Source of the DNA: Bradyrhizobium sp. OK095
GTDB lineage: Bacteria > Pseudomonadota > Alphaproteobacteria > Rhizobiales > Xanthobacteraceae
Direction of reading: 5' to 3'
DNA: 64,000 nucleotides
Assembly (NCBI RefSeq): GCF_900109945.1
Contig: NZ_FOBX01000003.1
Coordinates: 124,001 to 188,000, forward strand
Part shown: one piece after another, positions 16,693-24,690 of the stretch
How the letters are laid out: each line of letters opens with the position of its first letter
How positions within the stretch are numbered: the first letter of the stretch is position 1
The notes under the pieces: generated by a model
The model's input: only the letters and a program-made list of their open reading frames with translations
The model's database searches: none
Told to the model about the DNA's origin: nothing
Made by a program: the position numbers and the translations under genes

Positions 16693-17625
16693 TTACCGCC
16701 ACCTGCGGTGCAGCCACAGCCACTGCTCCGGATGCTCGCGCACCCAGCCTTCTACCACGCTCGTAATCGCTTGCGTCGTGCCCTGGATGTCGATCTTGCC
16801 GTCGGCATCGCGCACCGGCTGGACCTCTTCCGTCAGTTCCGCAGCGAAGCGGTTGCCGGGCTTGCGGATGATGCGGACGCCGTGGATCGGGCATTCGACC
16901 TGGCGGAGCAGGCGGGCCAGCATCGGATTGGCGCGGGTCTTGCGGCCGAAGAAGGTGACCTCGACGCCGCCGGTGAGGTACTGATCGATCAGCATGGCGA
17001 CGTGCTTGCCGTCCTTGAGCGCCTGCGCGAGGCGCAGCGGCGCGTCGCGCCCCGCAGGGATCAGCGTGCCCATGTTGACCTGGCGCATCTCCTGGATGAT
17101 GCGGTCGGCCGAGGCGATGTTGGGGCGGCGGTAGAGGATCGCGGTATCGAGGCCATGCGCGACGGCGGCGAGCGCCGGCAATTCCCAATTGGCGAGATGG
17201 GCTGCAAAGATCAGCGCCGGCTTGCCGTCGTCGCGGATATGGTCGAACAGCTCGATGCTGCGCGCCGGGAGTTCGATCCGGCTGTTCTCGGGATGCGCGC
17301 GGTCGTAATCCCAGACATGGTCCATATGGGCGAACTCGGCGCCGACGCGGCCGAGATTGTCCCACACGCCCATCAGGATGGTTTCGATCTCTTCCGGCGA
17401 CTTCTCGGGAAATGCCGCGGTGAGGTTGGCGCGGCCGATGCGGTGCTCGCGCAGGCGCGGGCCGATCAGTTTTACGGTGCGCGCGAAGAAGTCGGAGGTC
17501 TTGGCTGGATCGAAATAGCGCGTGGTGCGCAGCATGCCGACGGTGGCGGCACCGATCAGGCCGCCGCCGATCGATTTGGCTGCATTCCGCGCGCGAATCT
17601 TCGTGCTGATAGGAATCAGCGCCAT
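16693..17625 (-). CDS. lpxXL: Lipid A very-long-chain acyltransferase, LpxXL (LpxL/HtrB family)
   Basis: A 310-residue membrane-associated acyltransferase. The catalytic H-x4-E motif is visible in AAHLANWELP, with downstream substrate-pocket segments ILYRRPN, PAGRDAP and a hydrophobic N-terminal anchor (SIGGGLIGAATVGML). In Rhizobium, LpxXL moves the 27-hydroxyoctacosanoate-type chain from AcpXL onto a lipid A hydroxy-acyl group; the position here directly behind the fabF pair supports the same job. The ATG at 17625 starts 8 bases after the fabF1XL stop with no strong ribosome site, which suggests translational coupling. In R. leguminosarum, as I recall, an alcohol-dehydrogenase-like gene (fabXL) lies between these two; it is absent here. 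Confidence 0.88.
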   Translation of the reverse strand: MALIPISTKIRARNAAKSIGGGLIGAATVGMLRTTRYFDPAKTSDFFARTVKLIGPRLREHRIGRANLTAAFPEKSPEEIETILMGVWDNLGRVGAEFAHMDHVWDYDRAHPENSRIELPARSIELFDHIRDDGKPALIFAAHLANWELPALAAVAHGLDTAILYRRPNIASADRIIQEMRQVNMGTLIPAGRDAPLRLAQALKDGKHVAMLIDQYLTGGVEVTFFGRKTRANPMLARLLRQVECPIHGVRIIRKPGNRFAAELTEEVQPVRDADGKIDIQGTTQAITSVVEGWVREHPEQWLWLHRRWR

Positions 17626-17633
17626 GCGTCCGG

Positions 17634-18911
17634 TCAGGCCGGTTCGCGGGTCAGGATCAGCGAGGCGTTCTGGCCGCCGAAGCCGAACGAGTTCGACATC
17701 ACCGCGGTGACGCGGGCGTCGCGCGCCTTGTTGCCGACGACGTCGAACAGGATCGTGGGATCCGGATTGTCGTAATTGATGGTCGGCGGAATGCGCTGAT
17801 GCTCGAGCGTGAGCAGCGAGAAGATCGCCTCGACGGCGCCTGCGGCCGAGATGGTGTGGCCGACCATCGACTTGTTGGAGGTGACCGGAATCTTCGAGAT
17901 GAGATCGCCGAACACGGCCGATGTCGTGTTGTACTCCATCTTGTCGTTCTCGGGCGTCGCGGTGCCGTGCGCGTTGATGTGGTCGATCTGGTCCGGCGTC
18001 ATGCCGGCATCGGCCAGTGTCTTGTTCATGCAGCCGATGATCGGCTTGCCGTCGGGCGAGGAACGGGTGCGATGGAAGGAATCGGTGAGCTCGCCGCAGC
18101 CGGCGATGACGCCGAGAATTTTTGCACCACGCGCGACTGCAGCCTCGTAGCTTTCCAGCACGAGGGCGCCCGCGCCTTCGGCCATGACAAAGCCGTCGCG
18201 GTTCTTGGAGAAGGGGCGAGAGGCCGCCTGCGGGGGATCGTTCTGGGTCGACAGCGCCGAGAGCAGCGAGAAGCGCACCAGCGCTTCCGGATTGACGGTG
18301 CCGTCGGTCGCGACGCACAGCGCGGCATCGGTCTCGCCGCGGCGGATCGCCTCGACGCCGAGCTGGATCGAGGTCGCGCCCGAGGCGCAGGCCGTCGACA
18401 GCGAGATCGGCGAGCCCTTGGTGCCAAAAGTCTCGGCGAGGTGGGCTGCCACCGAGCCGAACATGAAGCGGTGGTGATAGGCGCTGTACTTGCCGCCGCC
18501 GGAGATGCGCAGCAAATCGTCATAGGTGAAATCCTGCGCGCCGACGGCGCGGCCGAGCTCGCGGCGCTGCGGCCACTCGACCTCGACCGGCGCGACCGCC
18601 AGGAAGAGGGGGCCCGGGAAATCGGCCTTGGCGCCGATACCGGCCTGCGCAAGCGCTTCTTCCGTGACCAGCTCAGCCATCCGCTCGGACAGGCCGGTGG
18701 AGGAGAACGGATCGACGCTGACGAAATCGACCGTGCCGGCCATCGTCGTCCTCAGGCCGTCGACCGGAAAGCGCGTGATGGTGCGGATGCCGGATTCGCC
18801 GGCGACGAGCTTCGCCCAATTGTCGGCCTTGCCGTTGCCGAGCGAGGTCATGATGCCCATGCCGGTAACGACGACGACGGGACGCCCGAGTTTGTCGCGT
18901 GGTGCAGTCAT
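17634..18911 (-). CDS. fabF1XL: Beta-ketoacyl-ACP synthase, FabF1XL (catalytic)
   Basis: A 425-residue thiolase-fold condensing enzyme with the full catalytic triad: Cys about 175 in STACASGA, His about 315 in NAHGTATPEND and His about 352 in SMVGHTISAAG. The C-terminal MSNSFGFGGQNASL is the canonical FabF loop. It extends an acyl chain carried on AcpXL towards the C26-C32 length found on lipid A. GGGGGA lies about 5 bases before the ATG. The gene begins 18 bases after the stop of its partner fabF2XL and is probably the active subunit of a FabF1XL-FabF2XL pair. Confidence 0.9.
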   Translation of the reverse strand: MTAPRDKLGRPVVVVTGMGIMTSLGNGKADNWAKLVAGESGIRTITRFPVDGLRTTMAGTVDFVSVDPFSSTGLSERMAELVTEEALAQAGIGAKADFPGPLFLAVAPVEVEWPQRRELGRAVGAQDFTYDDLLRISGGGKYSAYHHRFMFGSVAAHLAETFGTKGSPISLSTACASGATSIQLGVEAIRRGETDAALCVATDGTVNPEALVRFSLLSALSTQNDPPQAASRPFSKNRDGFVMAEGAGALVLESYEAAVARGAKILGVIAGCGELTDSFHRTRSSPDGKPIIGCMNKTLADAGMTPDQIDHINAHGTATPENDKMEYNTTSAVFGDLISKIPVTSNKSMVGHTISAAGAVEAIFSLLTLEHQRIPPTINYDNPDPTILFDVVGNKARDARVTAVMSNSFGFGGQNASLILTREPA

Positions 18912-18929
18912 GTCGATCCCCCGCTTGAA

Positions 18930-20135
18930 CTACTTCACAGCCTCGACCAGCGCCATGCCTTCGCCGCGCCAGTGTCCGGCCCCGACCACCACAATCTGGG
19001 TGGGCGCTCCCTGCATTTCAATCTCGGTCCCCGTGGAATCGTTCGGCGGGAATAGCGCGCCGCGCGAAATCGAGAGCGCGGCCAGCGCAAGGCCGAGCGG
19101 AAATTGCGTTTCCATGGTGTGGCCGAACATCGTGCCGGTCGCGCGCACCGGGACATCGGCATGGCCCTTCAGGAAGCCGCGTTCCTCGCTCGTCGCCGGC
19201 TCAGCGCCAGTTGCGCCCGAGATGATCGCGCCCTTGCCTTCGCGCTTGGGCAGTTTCGCCCAGAGCTTCTCCAGCGTCGCTTCCATGTCGCCGGACTGCT
19301 TGCGGCGGGCCAGATCAGTCACCACGCTCGACAGCTTTGCGTAAGGTTTTGCGCCGCGCGCTTCTGCGTGGGCCTTTGATTCCAGCACCAGGAAGGCGCC
19401 GGCCGAGCCGAGCGCGAAGCCGGCGTGGTCCTTGCGCGCCCAGACGGGAGCGAACTTGTCCTTCAGGTTGAAGTCGCCGAATTCGTAGAGGACCATCAGG
19501 TCCTTGCGCTCGCCATTATGCGAGCCGCCGACCAGCGCGATGTCGCTCTCGCCCGAGGCGATGCGCGACAGCGCGATGCGCGCGGCGTCGGCGCCGGCGA
19601 CCTCTTCGCCCATGAACGTGCGCGATGTGCCGCCCAGACCGTTGACGATGGCGATGTTGCCGGCGAGCAGATTGGAGAGCTGGGCCAGGAACAGCGTCGG
19701 CCTGAGATCGCTCATCAGCCGCTCGTTGAGGAAGCCCGGCGCATTGGCGCCCTTGGCCTCGGCGGTGAGTACGCCGGTGTCGACGTTGAGATCGCGCTCG
19801 CCGCCGCCGGCGGCCACCACCATGTCGATCTTCGACAGGATGTCCTTGTTGCCCTTGATGCCGGCCGAGTCGAGCGCCAGGCCCGCGGCGTAGACGCCGA
19901 TGCGCTGCCAGGCTTCCATCTGGCGCTGGTCGCCCTTCTTCGGGATCTGGCTGTCGAAGGTCACAGGCATCAGGGGATGCACGATGTAGGGCGCAAAGCC
20001 CTTCTCATCGACATTGATGCGCTTCTCCTGAAGCGCGGCCCAATTGGCGTCGAGACCCTCGCCGAGCGAGGTCGCAAGTCCAATGCCGGTGATCCAGACT
20101 TCCGTCTGGCCGGGCTTCGCAGCGGTGTCAGTCAT
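18930..20135 (-). CDS. fabF2XL: Degenerate ketosynthase partner, FabF2XL (chain-length-factor-like)
   Basis: A 401-residue ketosynthase fold that lacks the catalytic set. At the nucleophile position the motif reads LGGTSRTFMGEE, with Ser about 171 instead of Cys. The first active-site His region is SGATGAEPATSE with no His; only the second His (about 339, in MFGHTMETQFPLG) remains. In type II polyketide systems such a ketosynthase-like protein without the Cys acts as a chain-length factor in a heterodimer. The same role beside FabF1XL is a reasonable inference for a pathway making unusually long chains. Its ATG overlaps the fabZXL stop by 4 bases (ATGA), which implies coupled translation. Confidence 0.88.
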   Translation of the reverse strand: MTDTAAKPGQTEVWITGIGLATSLGEGLDANWAALQEKRINVDEKGFAPYIVHPLMPVTFDSQIPKKGDQRQMEAWQRIGVYAAGLALDSAGIKGNKDILSKIDMVVAAGGGERDLNVDTGVLTAEAKGANAPGFLNERLMSDLRPTLFLAQLSNLLAGNIAIVNGLGGTSRTFMGEEVAGADAARIALSRIASGESDIALVGGSHNGERKDLMVLYEFGDFNLKDKFAPVWARKDHAGFALGSAGAFLVLESKAHAEARGAKPYAKLSSVVTDLARRKQSGDMEATLEKLWAKLPKREGKGAIISGATGAEPATSEERGFLKGHADVPVRATGTMFGHTMETQFPLGLALAALSISRGALFPPNDSTGTEIEMQGAPTQIVVVGAGHWRGEGMALVEAVK

Positions 20136-20602
20136 GGCGATACGGCCTGTTGCGGAAAGCCGACGCGCTTGGCGACCGCGTCCATGTATCCGCGCATATC
20201 CGAGTTGGGGAAGGGGATCAGCGTGAAGGTGAGCGCCGAGTTCGCACGCAGCTTGCCGTCGACCCTGATCTTGGCCTCGGTCATCGCGTAGCCCGAGCCC
20301 TCATGGGCGAGGCTTGCCTCGAGGGTCATGACGTCGCCCGGGAAGACCGAGCCGCGCACCTTGGCTTCCTTCACGGCGGCCAGGATCGGCATGCGCTCGA
20401 ACTTCAGCACGCCGAGCAGCAGAAAGCCCGAGGCCTGCGCCATCGATTCGATCAGCAGCACGCCGGGCATCAGCGGGTAGCCCGGGAAGTGCCCCTCGAA
20501 GATGGTGCTTTCCTTCGGAACCGTCGCTTCGACAACAATCCGCTTCTCGTCGACATTGAGGTCGACGATGCGATCGATCATGTGGAAGTATTCGAGTTGC
20601 AT
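20132..20602 (-). CDS. fabZXL: 3-hydroxyacyl-ACP dehydratase, FabZXL
   Basis: A 156-residue hot-dog-fold dehydratase. The signature GHFPGYPLMPGVLLIESMAQ provides the catalytic His (about 38) and the Glu (about 52) of the FabZ/FabA dyad. It removes water from 3-hydroxyacyl-AcpXL in each elongation cycle of the very-long-chain fatty acid. I chose the ATG at 20602 (MQLEYFHMIDRI), the usual FabZ beginning; a frame reaching 20638 would add an Arg-rich leader. It starts 10 bases after the acpXL stop. Confidence 0.9.
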   Translation of the reverse strand: MQLEYFHMIDRIVDLNVDEKRIVVEATVPKESTIFEGHFPGYPLMPGVLLIESMAQASGFLLLGVLKFERMPILAAVKEAKVRGSVFPGDVMTLEASLAHEGSGYAMTEAKIRVDGKLRANSALTFTLIPFPNSDMRGYMDAVAKRVGFPQQAVSP

Positions 20603-20612
20603 GACCGCGCGC

Positions 20613-20900
20613 TTAGGCGCTCGCGCCCTTGGCCGCAACCAGTTCGTCGATGCGGGCGCACAGATTCTTCAGCACGAAATACTGCTCGGTGGTCGCCTTG
20701 CCGTCGTTGACCTCCTGGGTCCACTTTTCCAGCGGCAGCTTGATACCGAACTGCTTGTCGATCGCGAACGCGATGTCCAGAAAATCGAGGCTGTCGATGC
20801 CGAGGTCATCGATGGCGTGGCTATCCGGCGTGATCGTGTCGCGCGGGATGTCGCAGGTTTCAGCGATGATCGTAGCGACCTGATCGAATGTGGTGGACAT
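20613..20900 (-). CDS. acpXL: Acyl carrier protein AcpXL
   Basis: A 95-residue acidic carrier protein. The 4'-phosphopantetheine attachment Ser is about residue 37 in [10 protein letters not shown]. It is longer than AcpP and has the extra C-terminal helix ([17 protein letters not shown]) typical of AcpXL, the dedicated carrier for the very-long-chain fatty acid of lipid A in Rhizobiales. A GTG directly precedes the ATG; the ATG at 20900 is preferred because AAAGG lies about 7 bases upstream. It is first in an operon of five genes running to 16693. Nothing else is seen in 20901-21134. Confidence 0.92.
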   Translation of the reverse strand: MSTTFDQVATIIAETCDIPRDTITPDSHAIDDLGIDSLDFLDIAFAIDKQFGIKLPLEKWTQEVNDGKATTEQYFVLKNLCARIDELVAAKGASA

Positions 20901-21134
20901 CACTAAGCCTTTGATAGATTGCGGGTATTTGTCAGATGTTCCAGAGTGGCAAGGTGGGTGGGCATCGCGCCCCGAGTGACGCCCTCAACCCCCCCTCTGG
21001 CCGGGTCGAGAGCCCGTATAACGGAGCGCCGCCCTGAGTTCAATGGAGCCGGGGGGACCAAGGGGACGGCAAGGGACAGGGCTGGGGATGCCTGCCAGAA
21101 CCCATTTCGGCAGGGGACCGGCGGCGGGCGGGGC

Positions 21135-21476
21135 CTAGATGTGCGGCGTCGTGATCTTGACGCAGTCGCGGCGACCCATCAGCACGCAATCCTGGGTCCG
21201 CCTGAGGTCGGCGATGCTCACCGCGAGCCAGATCCCGATCGCAGTCAGCGCGATGGTGAAGGCGAGGGCTGCGATGTTGGCGAGCATGCGGTGGCGGAAA
21301 TCGTCCGGCTCGGTGCGGGGCTGCTCATAACGCGACAGGTCCAGCGGTTCGGGTGCGATGCGCAACGGCTGCACGGTGGCGCTGCCCCGGTGGATCGCCG
21401 GGGGAGGCGAGGTGCGCGGCCTGAACTGGAGCACCCGATGCTCGTCATCCGAGCTTATGGGCCGCTGAATTTTCAT
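21135..21476 (-). CDS. Small single-pass membrane protein, unknown
   Basis: A 113-residue protein with a polar, Pro/Arg-rich N-terminal half (to about residue 60), one transmembrane helix at about 66-88 (ANIAALAFTIALTAIGIWLAV), and a short tail with two Cys residues (TQDCVLMGRRDCVKI) that would lie outside the cytoplasm if the N-terminus is inside. The two Cys could form a disulfide. I recognise no family. It stands alone, with no strong ribosome site close to the ATG. Confidence 0.65.
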   Translation of the reverse strand: MKIQRPISSDDEHRVLQFRPRTSPPPAIHRGSATVQPLRIAPEPLDLSRYEQPRTEPDDFRHRMLANIAALAFTIALTAIGIWLAVSIADLRRTQDCVLMGRRDCVKITTPHI

Positions 21477-21787
21477 GGTGTGAGGATCACTCCGAAGCAG
21501 CGATTTTTAGATAGCATACGTGGTGAAAGCATTGCAGGAAATCTTCTCAACGCGCACGTGCATTGCGCTTTCGCACTATCTTTCATGGGAGCTGCGAACG
21601 GCGCACGGCCGTCCGCCCGGCGTCGGAAATTCGCGGGTTGCGTTGCAGCAACCGACATCGACCCTGCACGCGTGAGCAGCGGCTTGTGATCCGCGCCCCG
21701 ACCGAACGCATTTTGCCGCCGCGGTGCTGATGGCATAGTCTGGGGAACCCGGTCCGCCGGTCCAACGATGCGAGGGGATCTTCGACC
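21477..21787. other. Intergenic region, 311 bp
   Basis: No gene is supported here. It holds the start regions of the divergent 21476 and 21788 genes and an inverted repeat GGTTGC-N6-GCAACC at 21636-21653. GAGGGG near 21772 serves the downstream ParB-like gene. Confidence 0.5.
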
Positions 21788-22417
21788 ATGCCCACCACCA
21801 ACGCGCGCGAACCGAGAGTGCACCCGGTGCCGATCCTGTCGCTCCGGCCGACGCAGATGACGGTCGGCATGCGCGAGGTCAAGGAGAAGCGCAAGCGCTG
21901 GCGCGAGCACGACAAGAAGAAGCAATCCGACCTGCTTGGCACCCACATGATCCCCGTCGTCTACGGACCTGACGGGCGCTATTACGTGATCGACCATCAT
22001 CATCTCGGCTGCGCGCTGCATGCCGAGGGCATCAAGGAGGTGCTGGTGAGCGTGGTCGGCGATCTCAGGATGGTCGAGCGCGAGGCGTTCTGGGGCGTGA
22101 TGGACAACAAGCGCTGGGTCTATCCCTACGATGCCAAGGGCGAGCGGCGTCCGTTCCGCGACCTCCCGAAATCGGTCGTCGATCTCAAGGACGATCCGTT
22201 CCGAAGCCTTGCCGGCGAGCTTCGCCGCATGGGCGGCTTTGCCAAGGACACCACGCCGTTCTCCGAATTCCTGTGGGCCGATTTTCTGCGCCGAAAGCTG
22301 ACGCGCAAGGCAGTCGATGCCAATTTCGACAAGGCACTCGAAAAGGCTTTGGCCGCGGCCAAGAGCAAGGATGCGATTTATCTCCCGGGCTGGTGCGGCC
22401 CGGCGGACGACGATTAG
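21788..22417 (+). CDS. ParB-like nuclease-domain protein (ParBc_2 type)
   Basis: A 209-residue protein that I recognise as the stand-alone ParB-like family. It has V-x-P-I-x-x-L-R-P-T-Q-x-T-V-G near residue 16, RWREHDKKKQSD, then YVIDHHHLGCAL (residues about 67-78) corresponding to the ParB GRHR/ENxR nucleotide-binding region, and a conserved YPYDAKGERRPF segment. Unlike partition ParB it has no helix-turn-helix domain, so a role in chromosome segregation is unlikely. Function is unknown; the fold suggests CTP/nucleotide binding or nuclease activity. GAGGGG lies about 9 bases before the ATG. It is a single gene. Confidence 0.8.
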   Translation: MPTTNAREPRVHPVPILSLRPTQMTVGMREVKEKRKRWREHDKKKQSDLLGTHMIPVVYGPDGRYYVIDHHHLGCALHAEGIKEVLVSVVGDLRMVEREAFWGVMDNKRWVYPYDAKGERRPFRDLPKSVVDLKDDPFRSLAGELRRMGGFAKDTTPFSEFLWADFLRRKLTRKAVDANFDKALEKALAAAKSKDAIYLPGWCGPADDD

Positions 22418-22433
22418 GCGCGCAACGTTCGCA

Positions 22434-22589
22434 TCAGTCGCGCTGGAAGATCTTGGCGCCAGGGTAAGCGCGACGGGCGTAAGTCACGACCAGCGCGCGG
22501 TCCTGGGTTTCCAGGAACGGCGTTTGGATCTGGCTTGCCCCGACGATCAGGTGCCACAAACCATTGAGCTTCCGGATGATGATTTTCAT
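22434..22589 (-). CDS. Short conserved-looking protein of 51 residues
   Basis: A short frame beginning MKIIIRKLNGLWHLIVG and ending YPGAKIFQRD. It has a good ribosome site (GAGGA, about 8 bases before the ATG) and alternating hydrophobic residues that suggest a small beta-sheet domain, loosely like the DUF2188 group of single-domain proteins with a conserved W and a helix after TQDRAL. It is convergent with the ParB-like gene, 16 bases from its stop. Positions 22590-22864 upstream hold no other gene I can support. Confidence 0.6.
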   Translation of the reverse strand: MKIIIRKLNGLWHLIVGASQIQTPFLETQDRALVVTYARRAYPGAKIFQRD

Positions 22590-22864
22590 TTGAGGTATCC
22601 TCGATCAGTCCGCACTTCATCCAACGCTGCTTGTCGCGGTCGTCCTGGGCTTCATGATCGCGATCGCCGGCGAAAAATTCCCTGCGCGGCTCGCGTTCGC
22701 AGCAAGACAAGTGCGACATTTGTTAGTTGGTCACGGCGCGCGGTCCGATAAGCCGGATCGCATCACAGTCGCTTGAGCGACATCATTTTCCGCGCCCATG
22801 AAGCCGTCCTGAAACAGAGCCACCGCACTTATGACCTGTAGTCGAGCTCACACAGGAGGCCAAA

Positions 22865-23008
22865 ATGCGCCGTCTGGTTTTCGTCATCGCCCTGCTCGCG
22901 GTCGCCACAGCAGGAATCTCGGCATCGTTTGCGGCGGTTCACCACGCCAAGACATTGACGTTTGCCGAGCGCTTCGCTCCGGCACTCGATTTGATGGCGA
23001 AGCAATAG
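22865..23008 (+). CDS. Very small secreted protein, 47 residues
   Basis: A near-perfect ribosome site (AGGAGG, 5 bases before the ATG) precedes a frame that is almost entirely a signal peptide: MRRLVFVIALLAVATAG, with a likely cut after ISASFA, leaving a mature peptide of about 23-25 residues (HHAKTLTFAERFAPALDLMAKQ). It could instead remain as a membrane-anchored micropeptide. No family is recognised. It is flanked by other tiny genes and has no obvious operon partner. Confidence 0.6.
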   Translation: MRRLVFVIALLAVATAGISASFAAVHHAKTLTFAERFAPALDLMAKQ

Positions 23009-23035
23009 CGGCATAACGCTTTGCGGCGCTCAAGT

Positions 23036-23239
23036 TCACTTGGGATTTTGCGCGCCGGGTGACGCCAGCAGACGTTCCATTTCCGCGGCGGCCTCGCCGT
23101 CGCGGATCTTCTGCAACAGGGCGTGACGCTCGGCGCCGGCCGGGAGGTTTTTGGCCGCGGCGCGCGCGTTCTGGGTGAACTTGTTCAGGCGCTCCTGGAG
23201 TGAGAGCGCCGGTCGCGTGCGGTTGCGTTTCTTGGTCAT
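23036..23239 (-). CDS. Small basic helical protein, unknown
   Basis: A 67-residue protein with a strongly basic N-terminus (MTKKRNRTRPALS) followed by amphipathic helices (LQERLNKFTQNARAAAKNL, then HALLQKIRDGEAAAEMERLL). The ATG at 23239 is chosen over an upstream in-frame start because GGAAAGG lies 8 or so bases before it. The Lys/Arg-rich start would suit nucleic-acid or ribosome contact, but no family is recognised. It is divergent from the Crp/Fnr gene. Confidence 0.6.
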   Translation of the reverse strand: MTKKRNRTRPALSLQERLNKFTQNARAAAKNLPAGAERHALLQKIRDGEAAAEMERLLASPGAQNPK

Positions 23240-23413
23240 GGCTTTGCCTTTCCGGTTGCAAACACAACCATGCACCGGCGAGCACCGTCCTTAACTTTTG
23301 TTGGAACTGCGACCCGATCGCCGGATTTTCATCCTGTGGCGACGCGCGTTCCAGGACCCGCAAGATGCCACGAGTTCCAATCCCCGGACCGGGAGTGTGC
23401 AGTGGCAGGCGAT

Positions 23414-24133
23414 ATGATTCGCGCGGCGCTCATCAGGCGTCTGCGCATCTCCTCCGCAATTGCGGACGAGGACGTCAAGGAGATCGAAGAGCTTCCGATC
23501 GTCGTTCGGCAATTCCCTGCGGAAACGCCGGTGGTGCGCGACGGCGAGCGGGCGACTAACTGCTGCCTGATCGCCGATGGCTTTTGCGCGCGCTCCAAGA
23601 CGATTGCGAGCGGCAAGCGGCAGATCCTCTCGATCCATATCCCCGGCGAGATCCCGGACCTGATGAGCCTGTTCCTGCACGTAATGGATCATGATCTGGC
23701 GACGCTGACGCCTGCGACGCTCGGTTTCATCAGCCATGAAACGCTGCAAAGGCTGCATCGCCGCAGACCTGTTGTCGCCGAGATGTTCTGGCGGGACACG
23801 CTGATCGACGCCGCCATGTTTCGCGAATGGCTCGTCAATGTCGGTCAGCGACCGGCGCCTGCGCGTCTCGCTCATGTCATGCTCGAATTGCGCGAACGCC
23901 TGAGAATCATCGGCCGCCAGGACGGCAACAATTTCGAGATGCCGCTGACGCAGGAGCAGATCGGCGAAGCCCTCGGGATCACCGCGGTGCACGCTAACCG
24001 CATCATCAAGCAATTGCGCCAGGAGGGCATCGTCGAGCTGCACCGCGGCCGGGTCACTGTGCTGGACGAGCGCAAATTTTTGGAACTTGCGGATTTCGAC
24101 GGCCGTTATCTGCACCAGTCGCCAACGCTTTGA
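23414..24133 (+). CDS. Crp/Fnr-family transcription regulator
   Basis: About 239 residues. A cyclic-nucleotide-binding-type beta-barrel (residues about 20-130, including RDGERATNCCLIADGF and the HIPGEIPDL turn) is followed by the dimer helix and a C-terminal helix-turn-helix, LTQEQIGEALGITAVHANRIIKQLRQEG, where the recognition helix is VHANRIIKQL. There is no N-terminal Cys cluster as in FNR or FixK2, so oxygen sensing by an Fe-S cluster is unlikely. The start at 23414 (GGCAGG upstream) is preferred; a GTG at 23402 is possible. It shares an operon with the DUF6894 gene, 9 bases downstream. Targets cannot be inferred. Confidence 0.85.
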   Translation: MIRAALIRRLRISSAIADEDVKEIEELPIVVRQFPAETPVVRDGERATNCCLIADGFCARSKTIASGKRQILSIHIPGEIPDLMSLFLHVMDHDLATLTPATLGFISHETLQRLHRRRPVVAEMFWRDTLIDAAMFREWLVNVGQRPAPARLAHVMLELRERLRIIGRQDGNNFEMPLTQEQIGEALGITAVHANRIIKQLRQEGIVELHRGRVTVLDERKFLELADFDGRYLHQSPTL

Positions 24134-24142
24134 GGGCGCCCG

Positions 24143-24373
24143 ATGCCGCGATTCCATTTCGACATTCACGAGAATGGCTGTTTCACTCCGGACGAGGACG
24201 GGCGCGAATTTGTCGACGGTGACGACGCGCGCAAGGAGGCGGTGCTGACCGGCGCCTCCATCGCCCGCGATGCCTTCACCACCGGCAGCGCGCATCGCAT
24301 CGTCGTCGACGTGCGCGAAGAGGGCGTGCCGTTCTTGAAAGTGTCGATCACGCTCGAGGTCGAGGAGGCCTAG
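24143..24373 (+). CDS. DUF6894-type small protein
   Basis: A 76-residue protein beginning MPRFHFDIHENG and containing PDEDGREFVDGDDARKEAV. This is the compact alpha/beta domain annotated as DUF6894, abundant in Bradyrhizobium and often found beside Crp-type regulators. Role unknown. It follows the Crp/Fnr gene by 9 bases and is almost certainly co-transcribed with it. Confidence 0.75.
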   Translation: MPRFHFDIHENGCFTPDEDGREFVDGDDARKEAVLTGASIARDAFTTGSAHRIVVDVREEGVPFLKVSITLEVEEA

Positions 24374-24490
24374 GGCTTTTGATCTGCCGCAAGCGCACCC
24401 GGATGCCGACTGTTAAAGTTGACCGGCATGATAGCCGAGCTGGCGCCGGTCTCCGGGCTCTTCGGGTCATGCTCACCCGGAGACCTAATA

Positions 24491-24658
24491 GTGGGCGCGA
24501 TCTTTCGTATTCTCTTTATCGCTGCGGGCGCCATCACCGCGCTGTTCGTTGCGCGCGATGCCCTGAACTTCACCATCATCCAGACCTTCGTCGCCGTTCT
24601 GCTCGTCACGGCGATTGTCGGTCTGGGGAGTTTCTGGAGCCAGCGGCGGAAGACGTAA
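24491..24658 (+). CDS. Small two-helix membrane protein, 55 residues
   Basis: Two hydrophobic helices (IFRILFIAAGAITALFVA and FTIIQTFVAVLLVTAIVGLGSFW) are separated by a short polar loop (RDALN), ending in the basic SQRRKT. The GTG at 24491 is chosen because GGAGA (24479-24483) lies 7 bases upstream; an earlier ATG at 24428 would add an unconserved leader. No family name is known to me. It is convergent with the AhpD-like gene. Confidence 0.6.
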   Translation: MGAIFRILFIAAGAITALFVARDALNFTIIQTFVAVLLVTAIVGLGSFWSQRRKT

Positions 24659-24690
24659 GCAGCACGTCACGGGCCCGGCAGCGTTCACCG

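Noticed and set aside
22414..22719. A minus-strand frame of 101 codons
   Set aside because: It overlaps the better-supported 51-residue gene at 22434-22589 in another frame and lacks a ribosome site.
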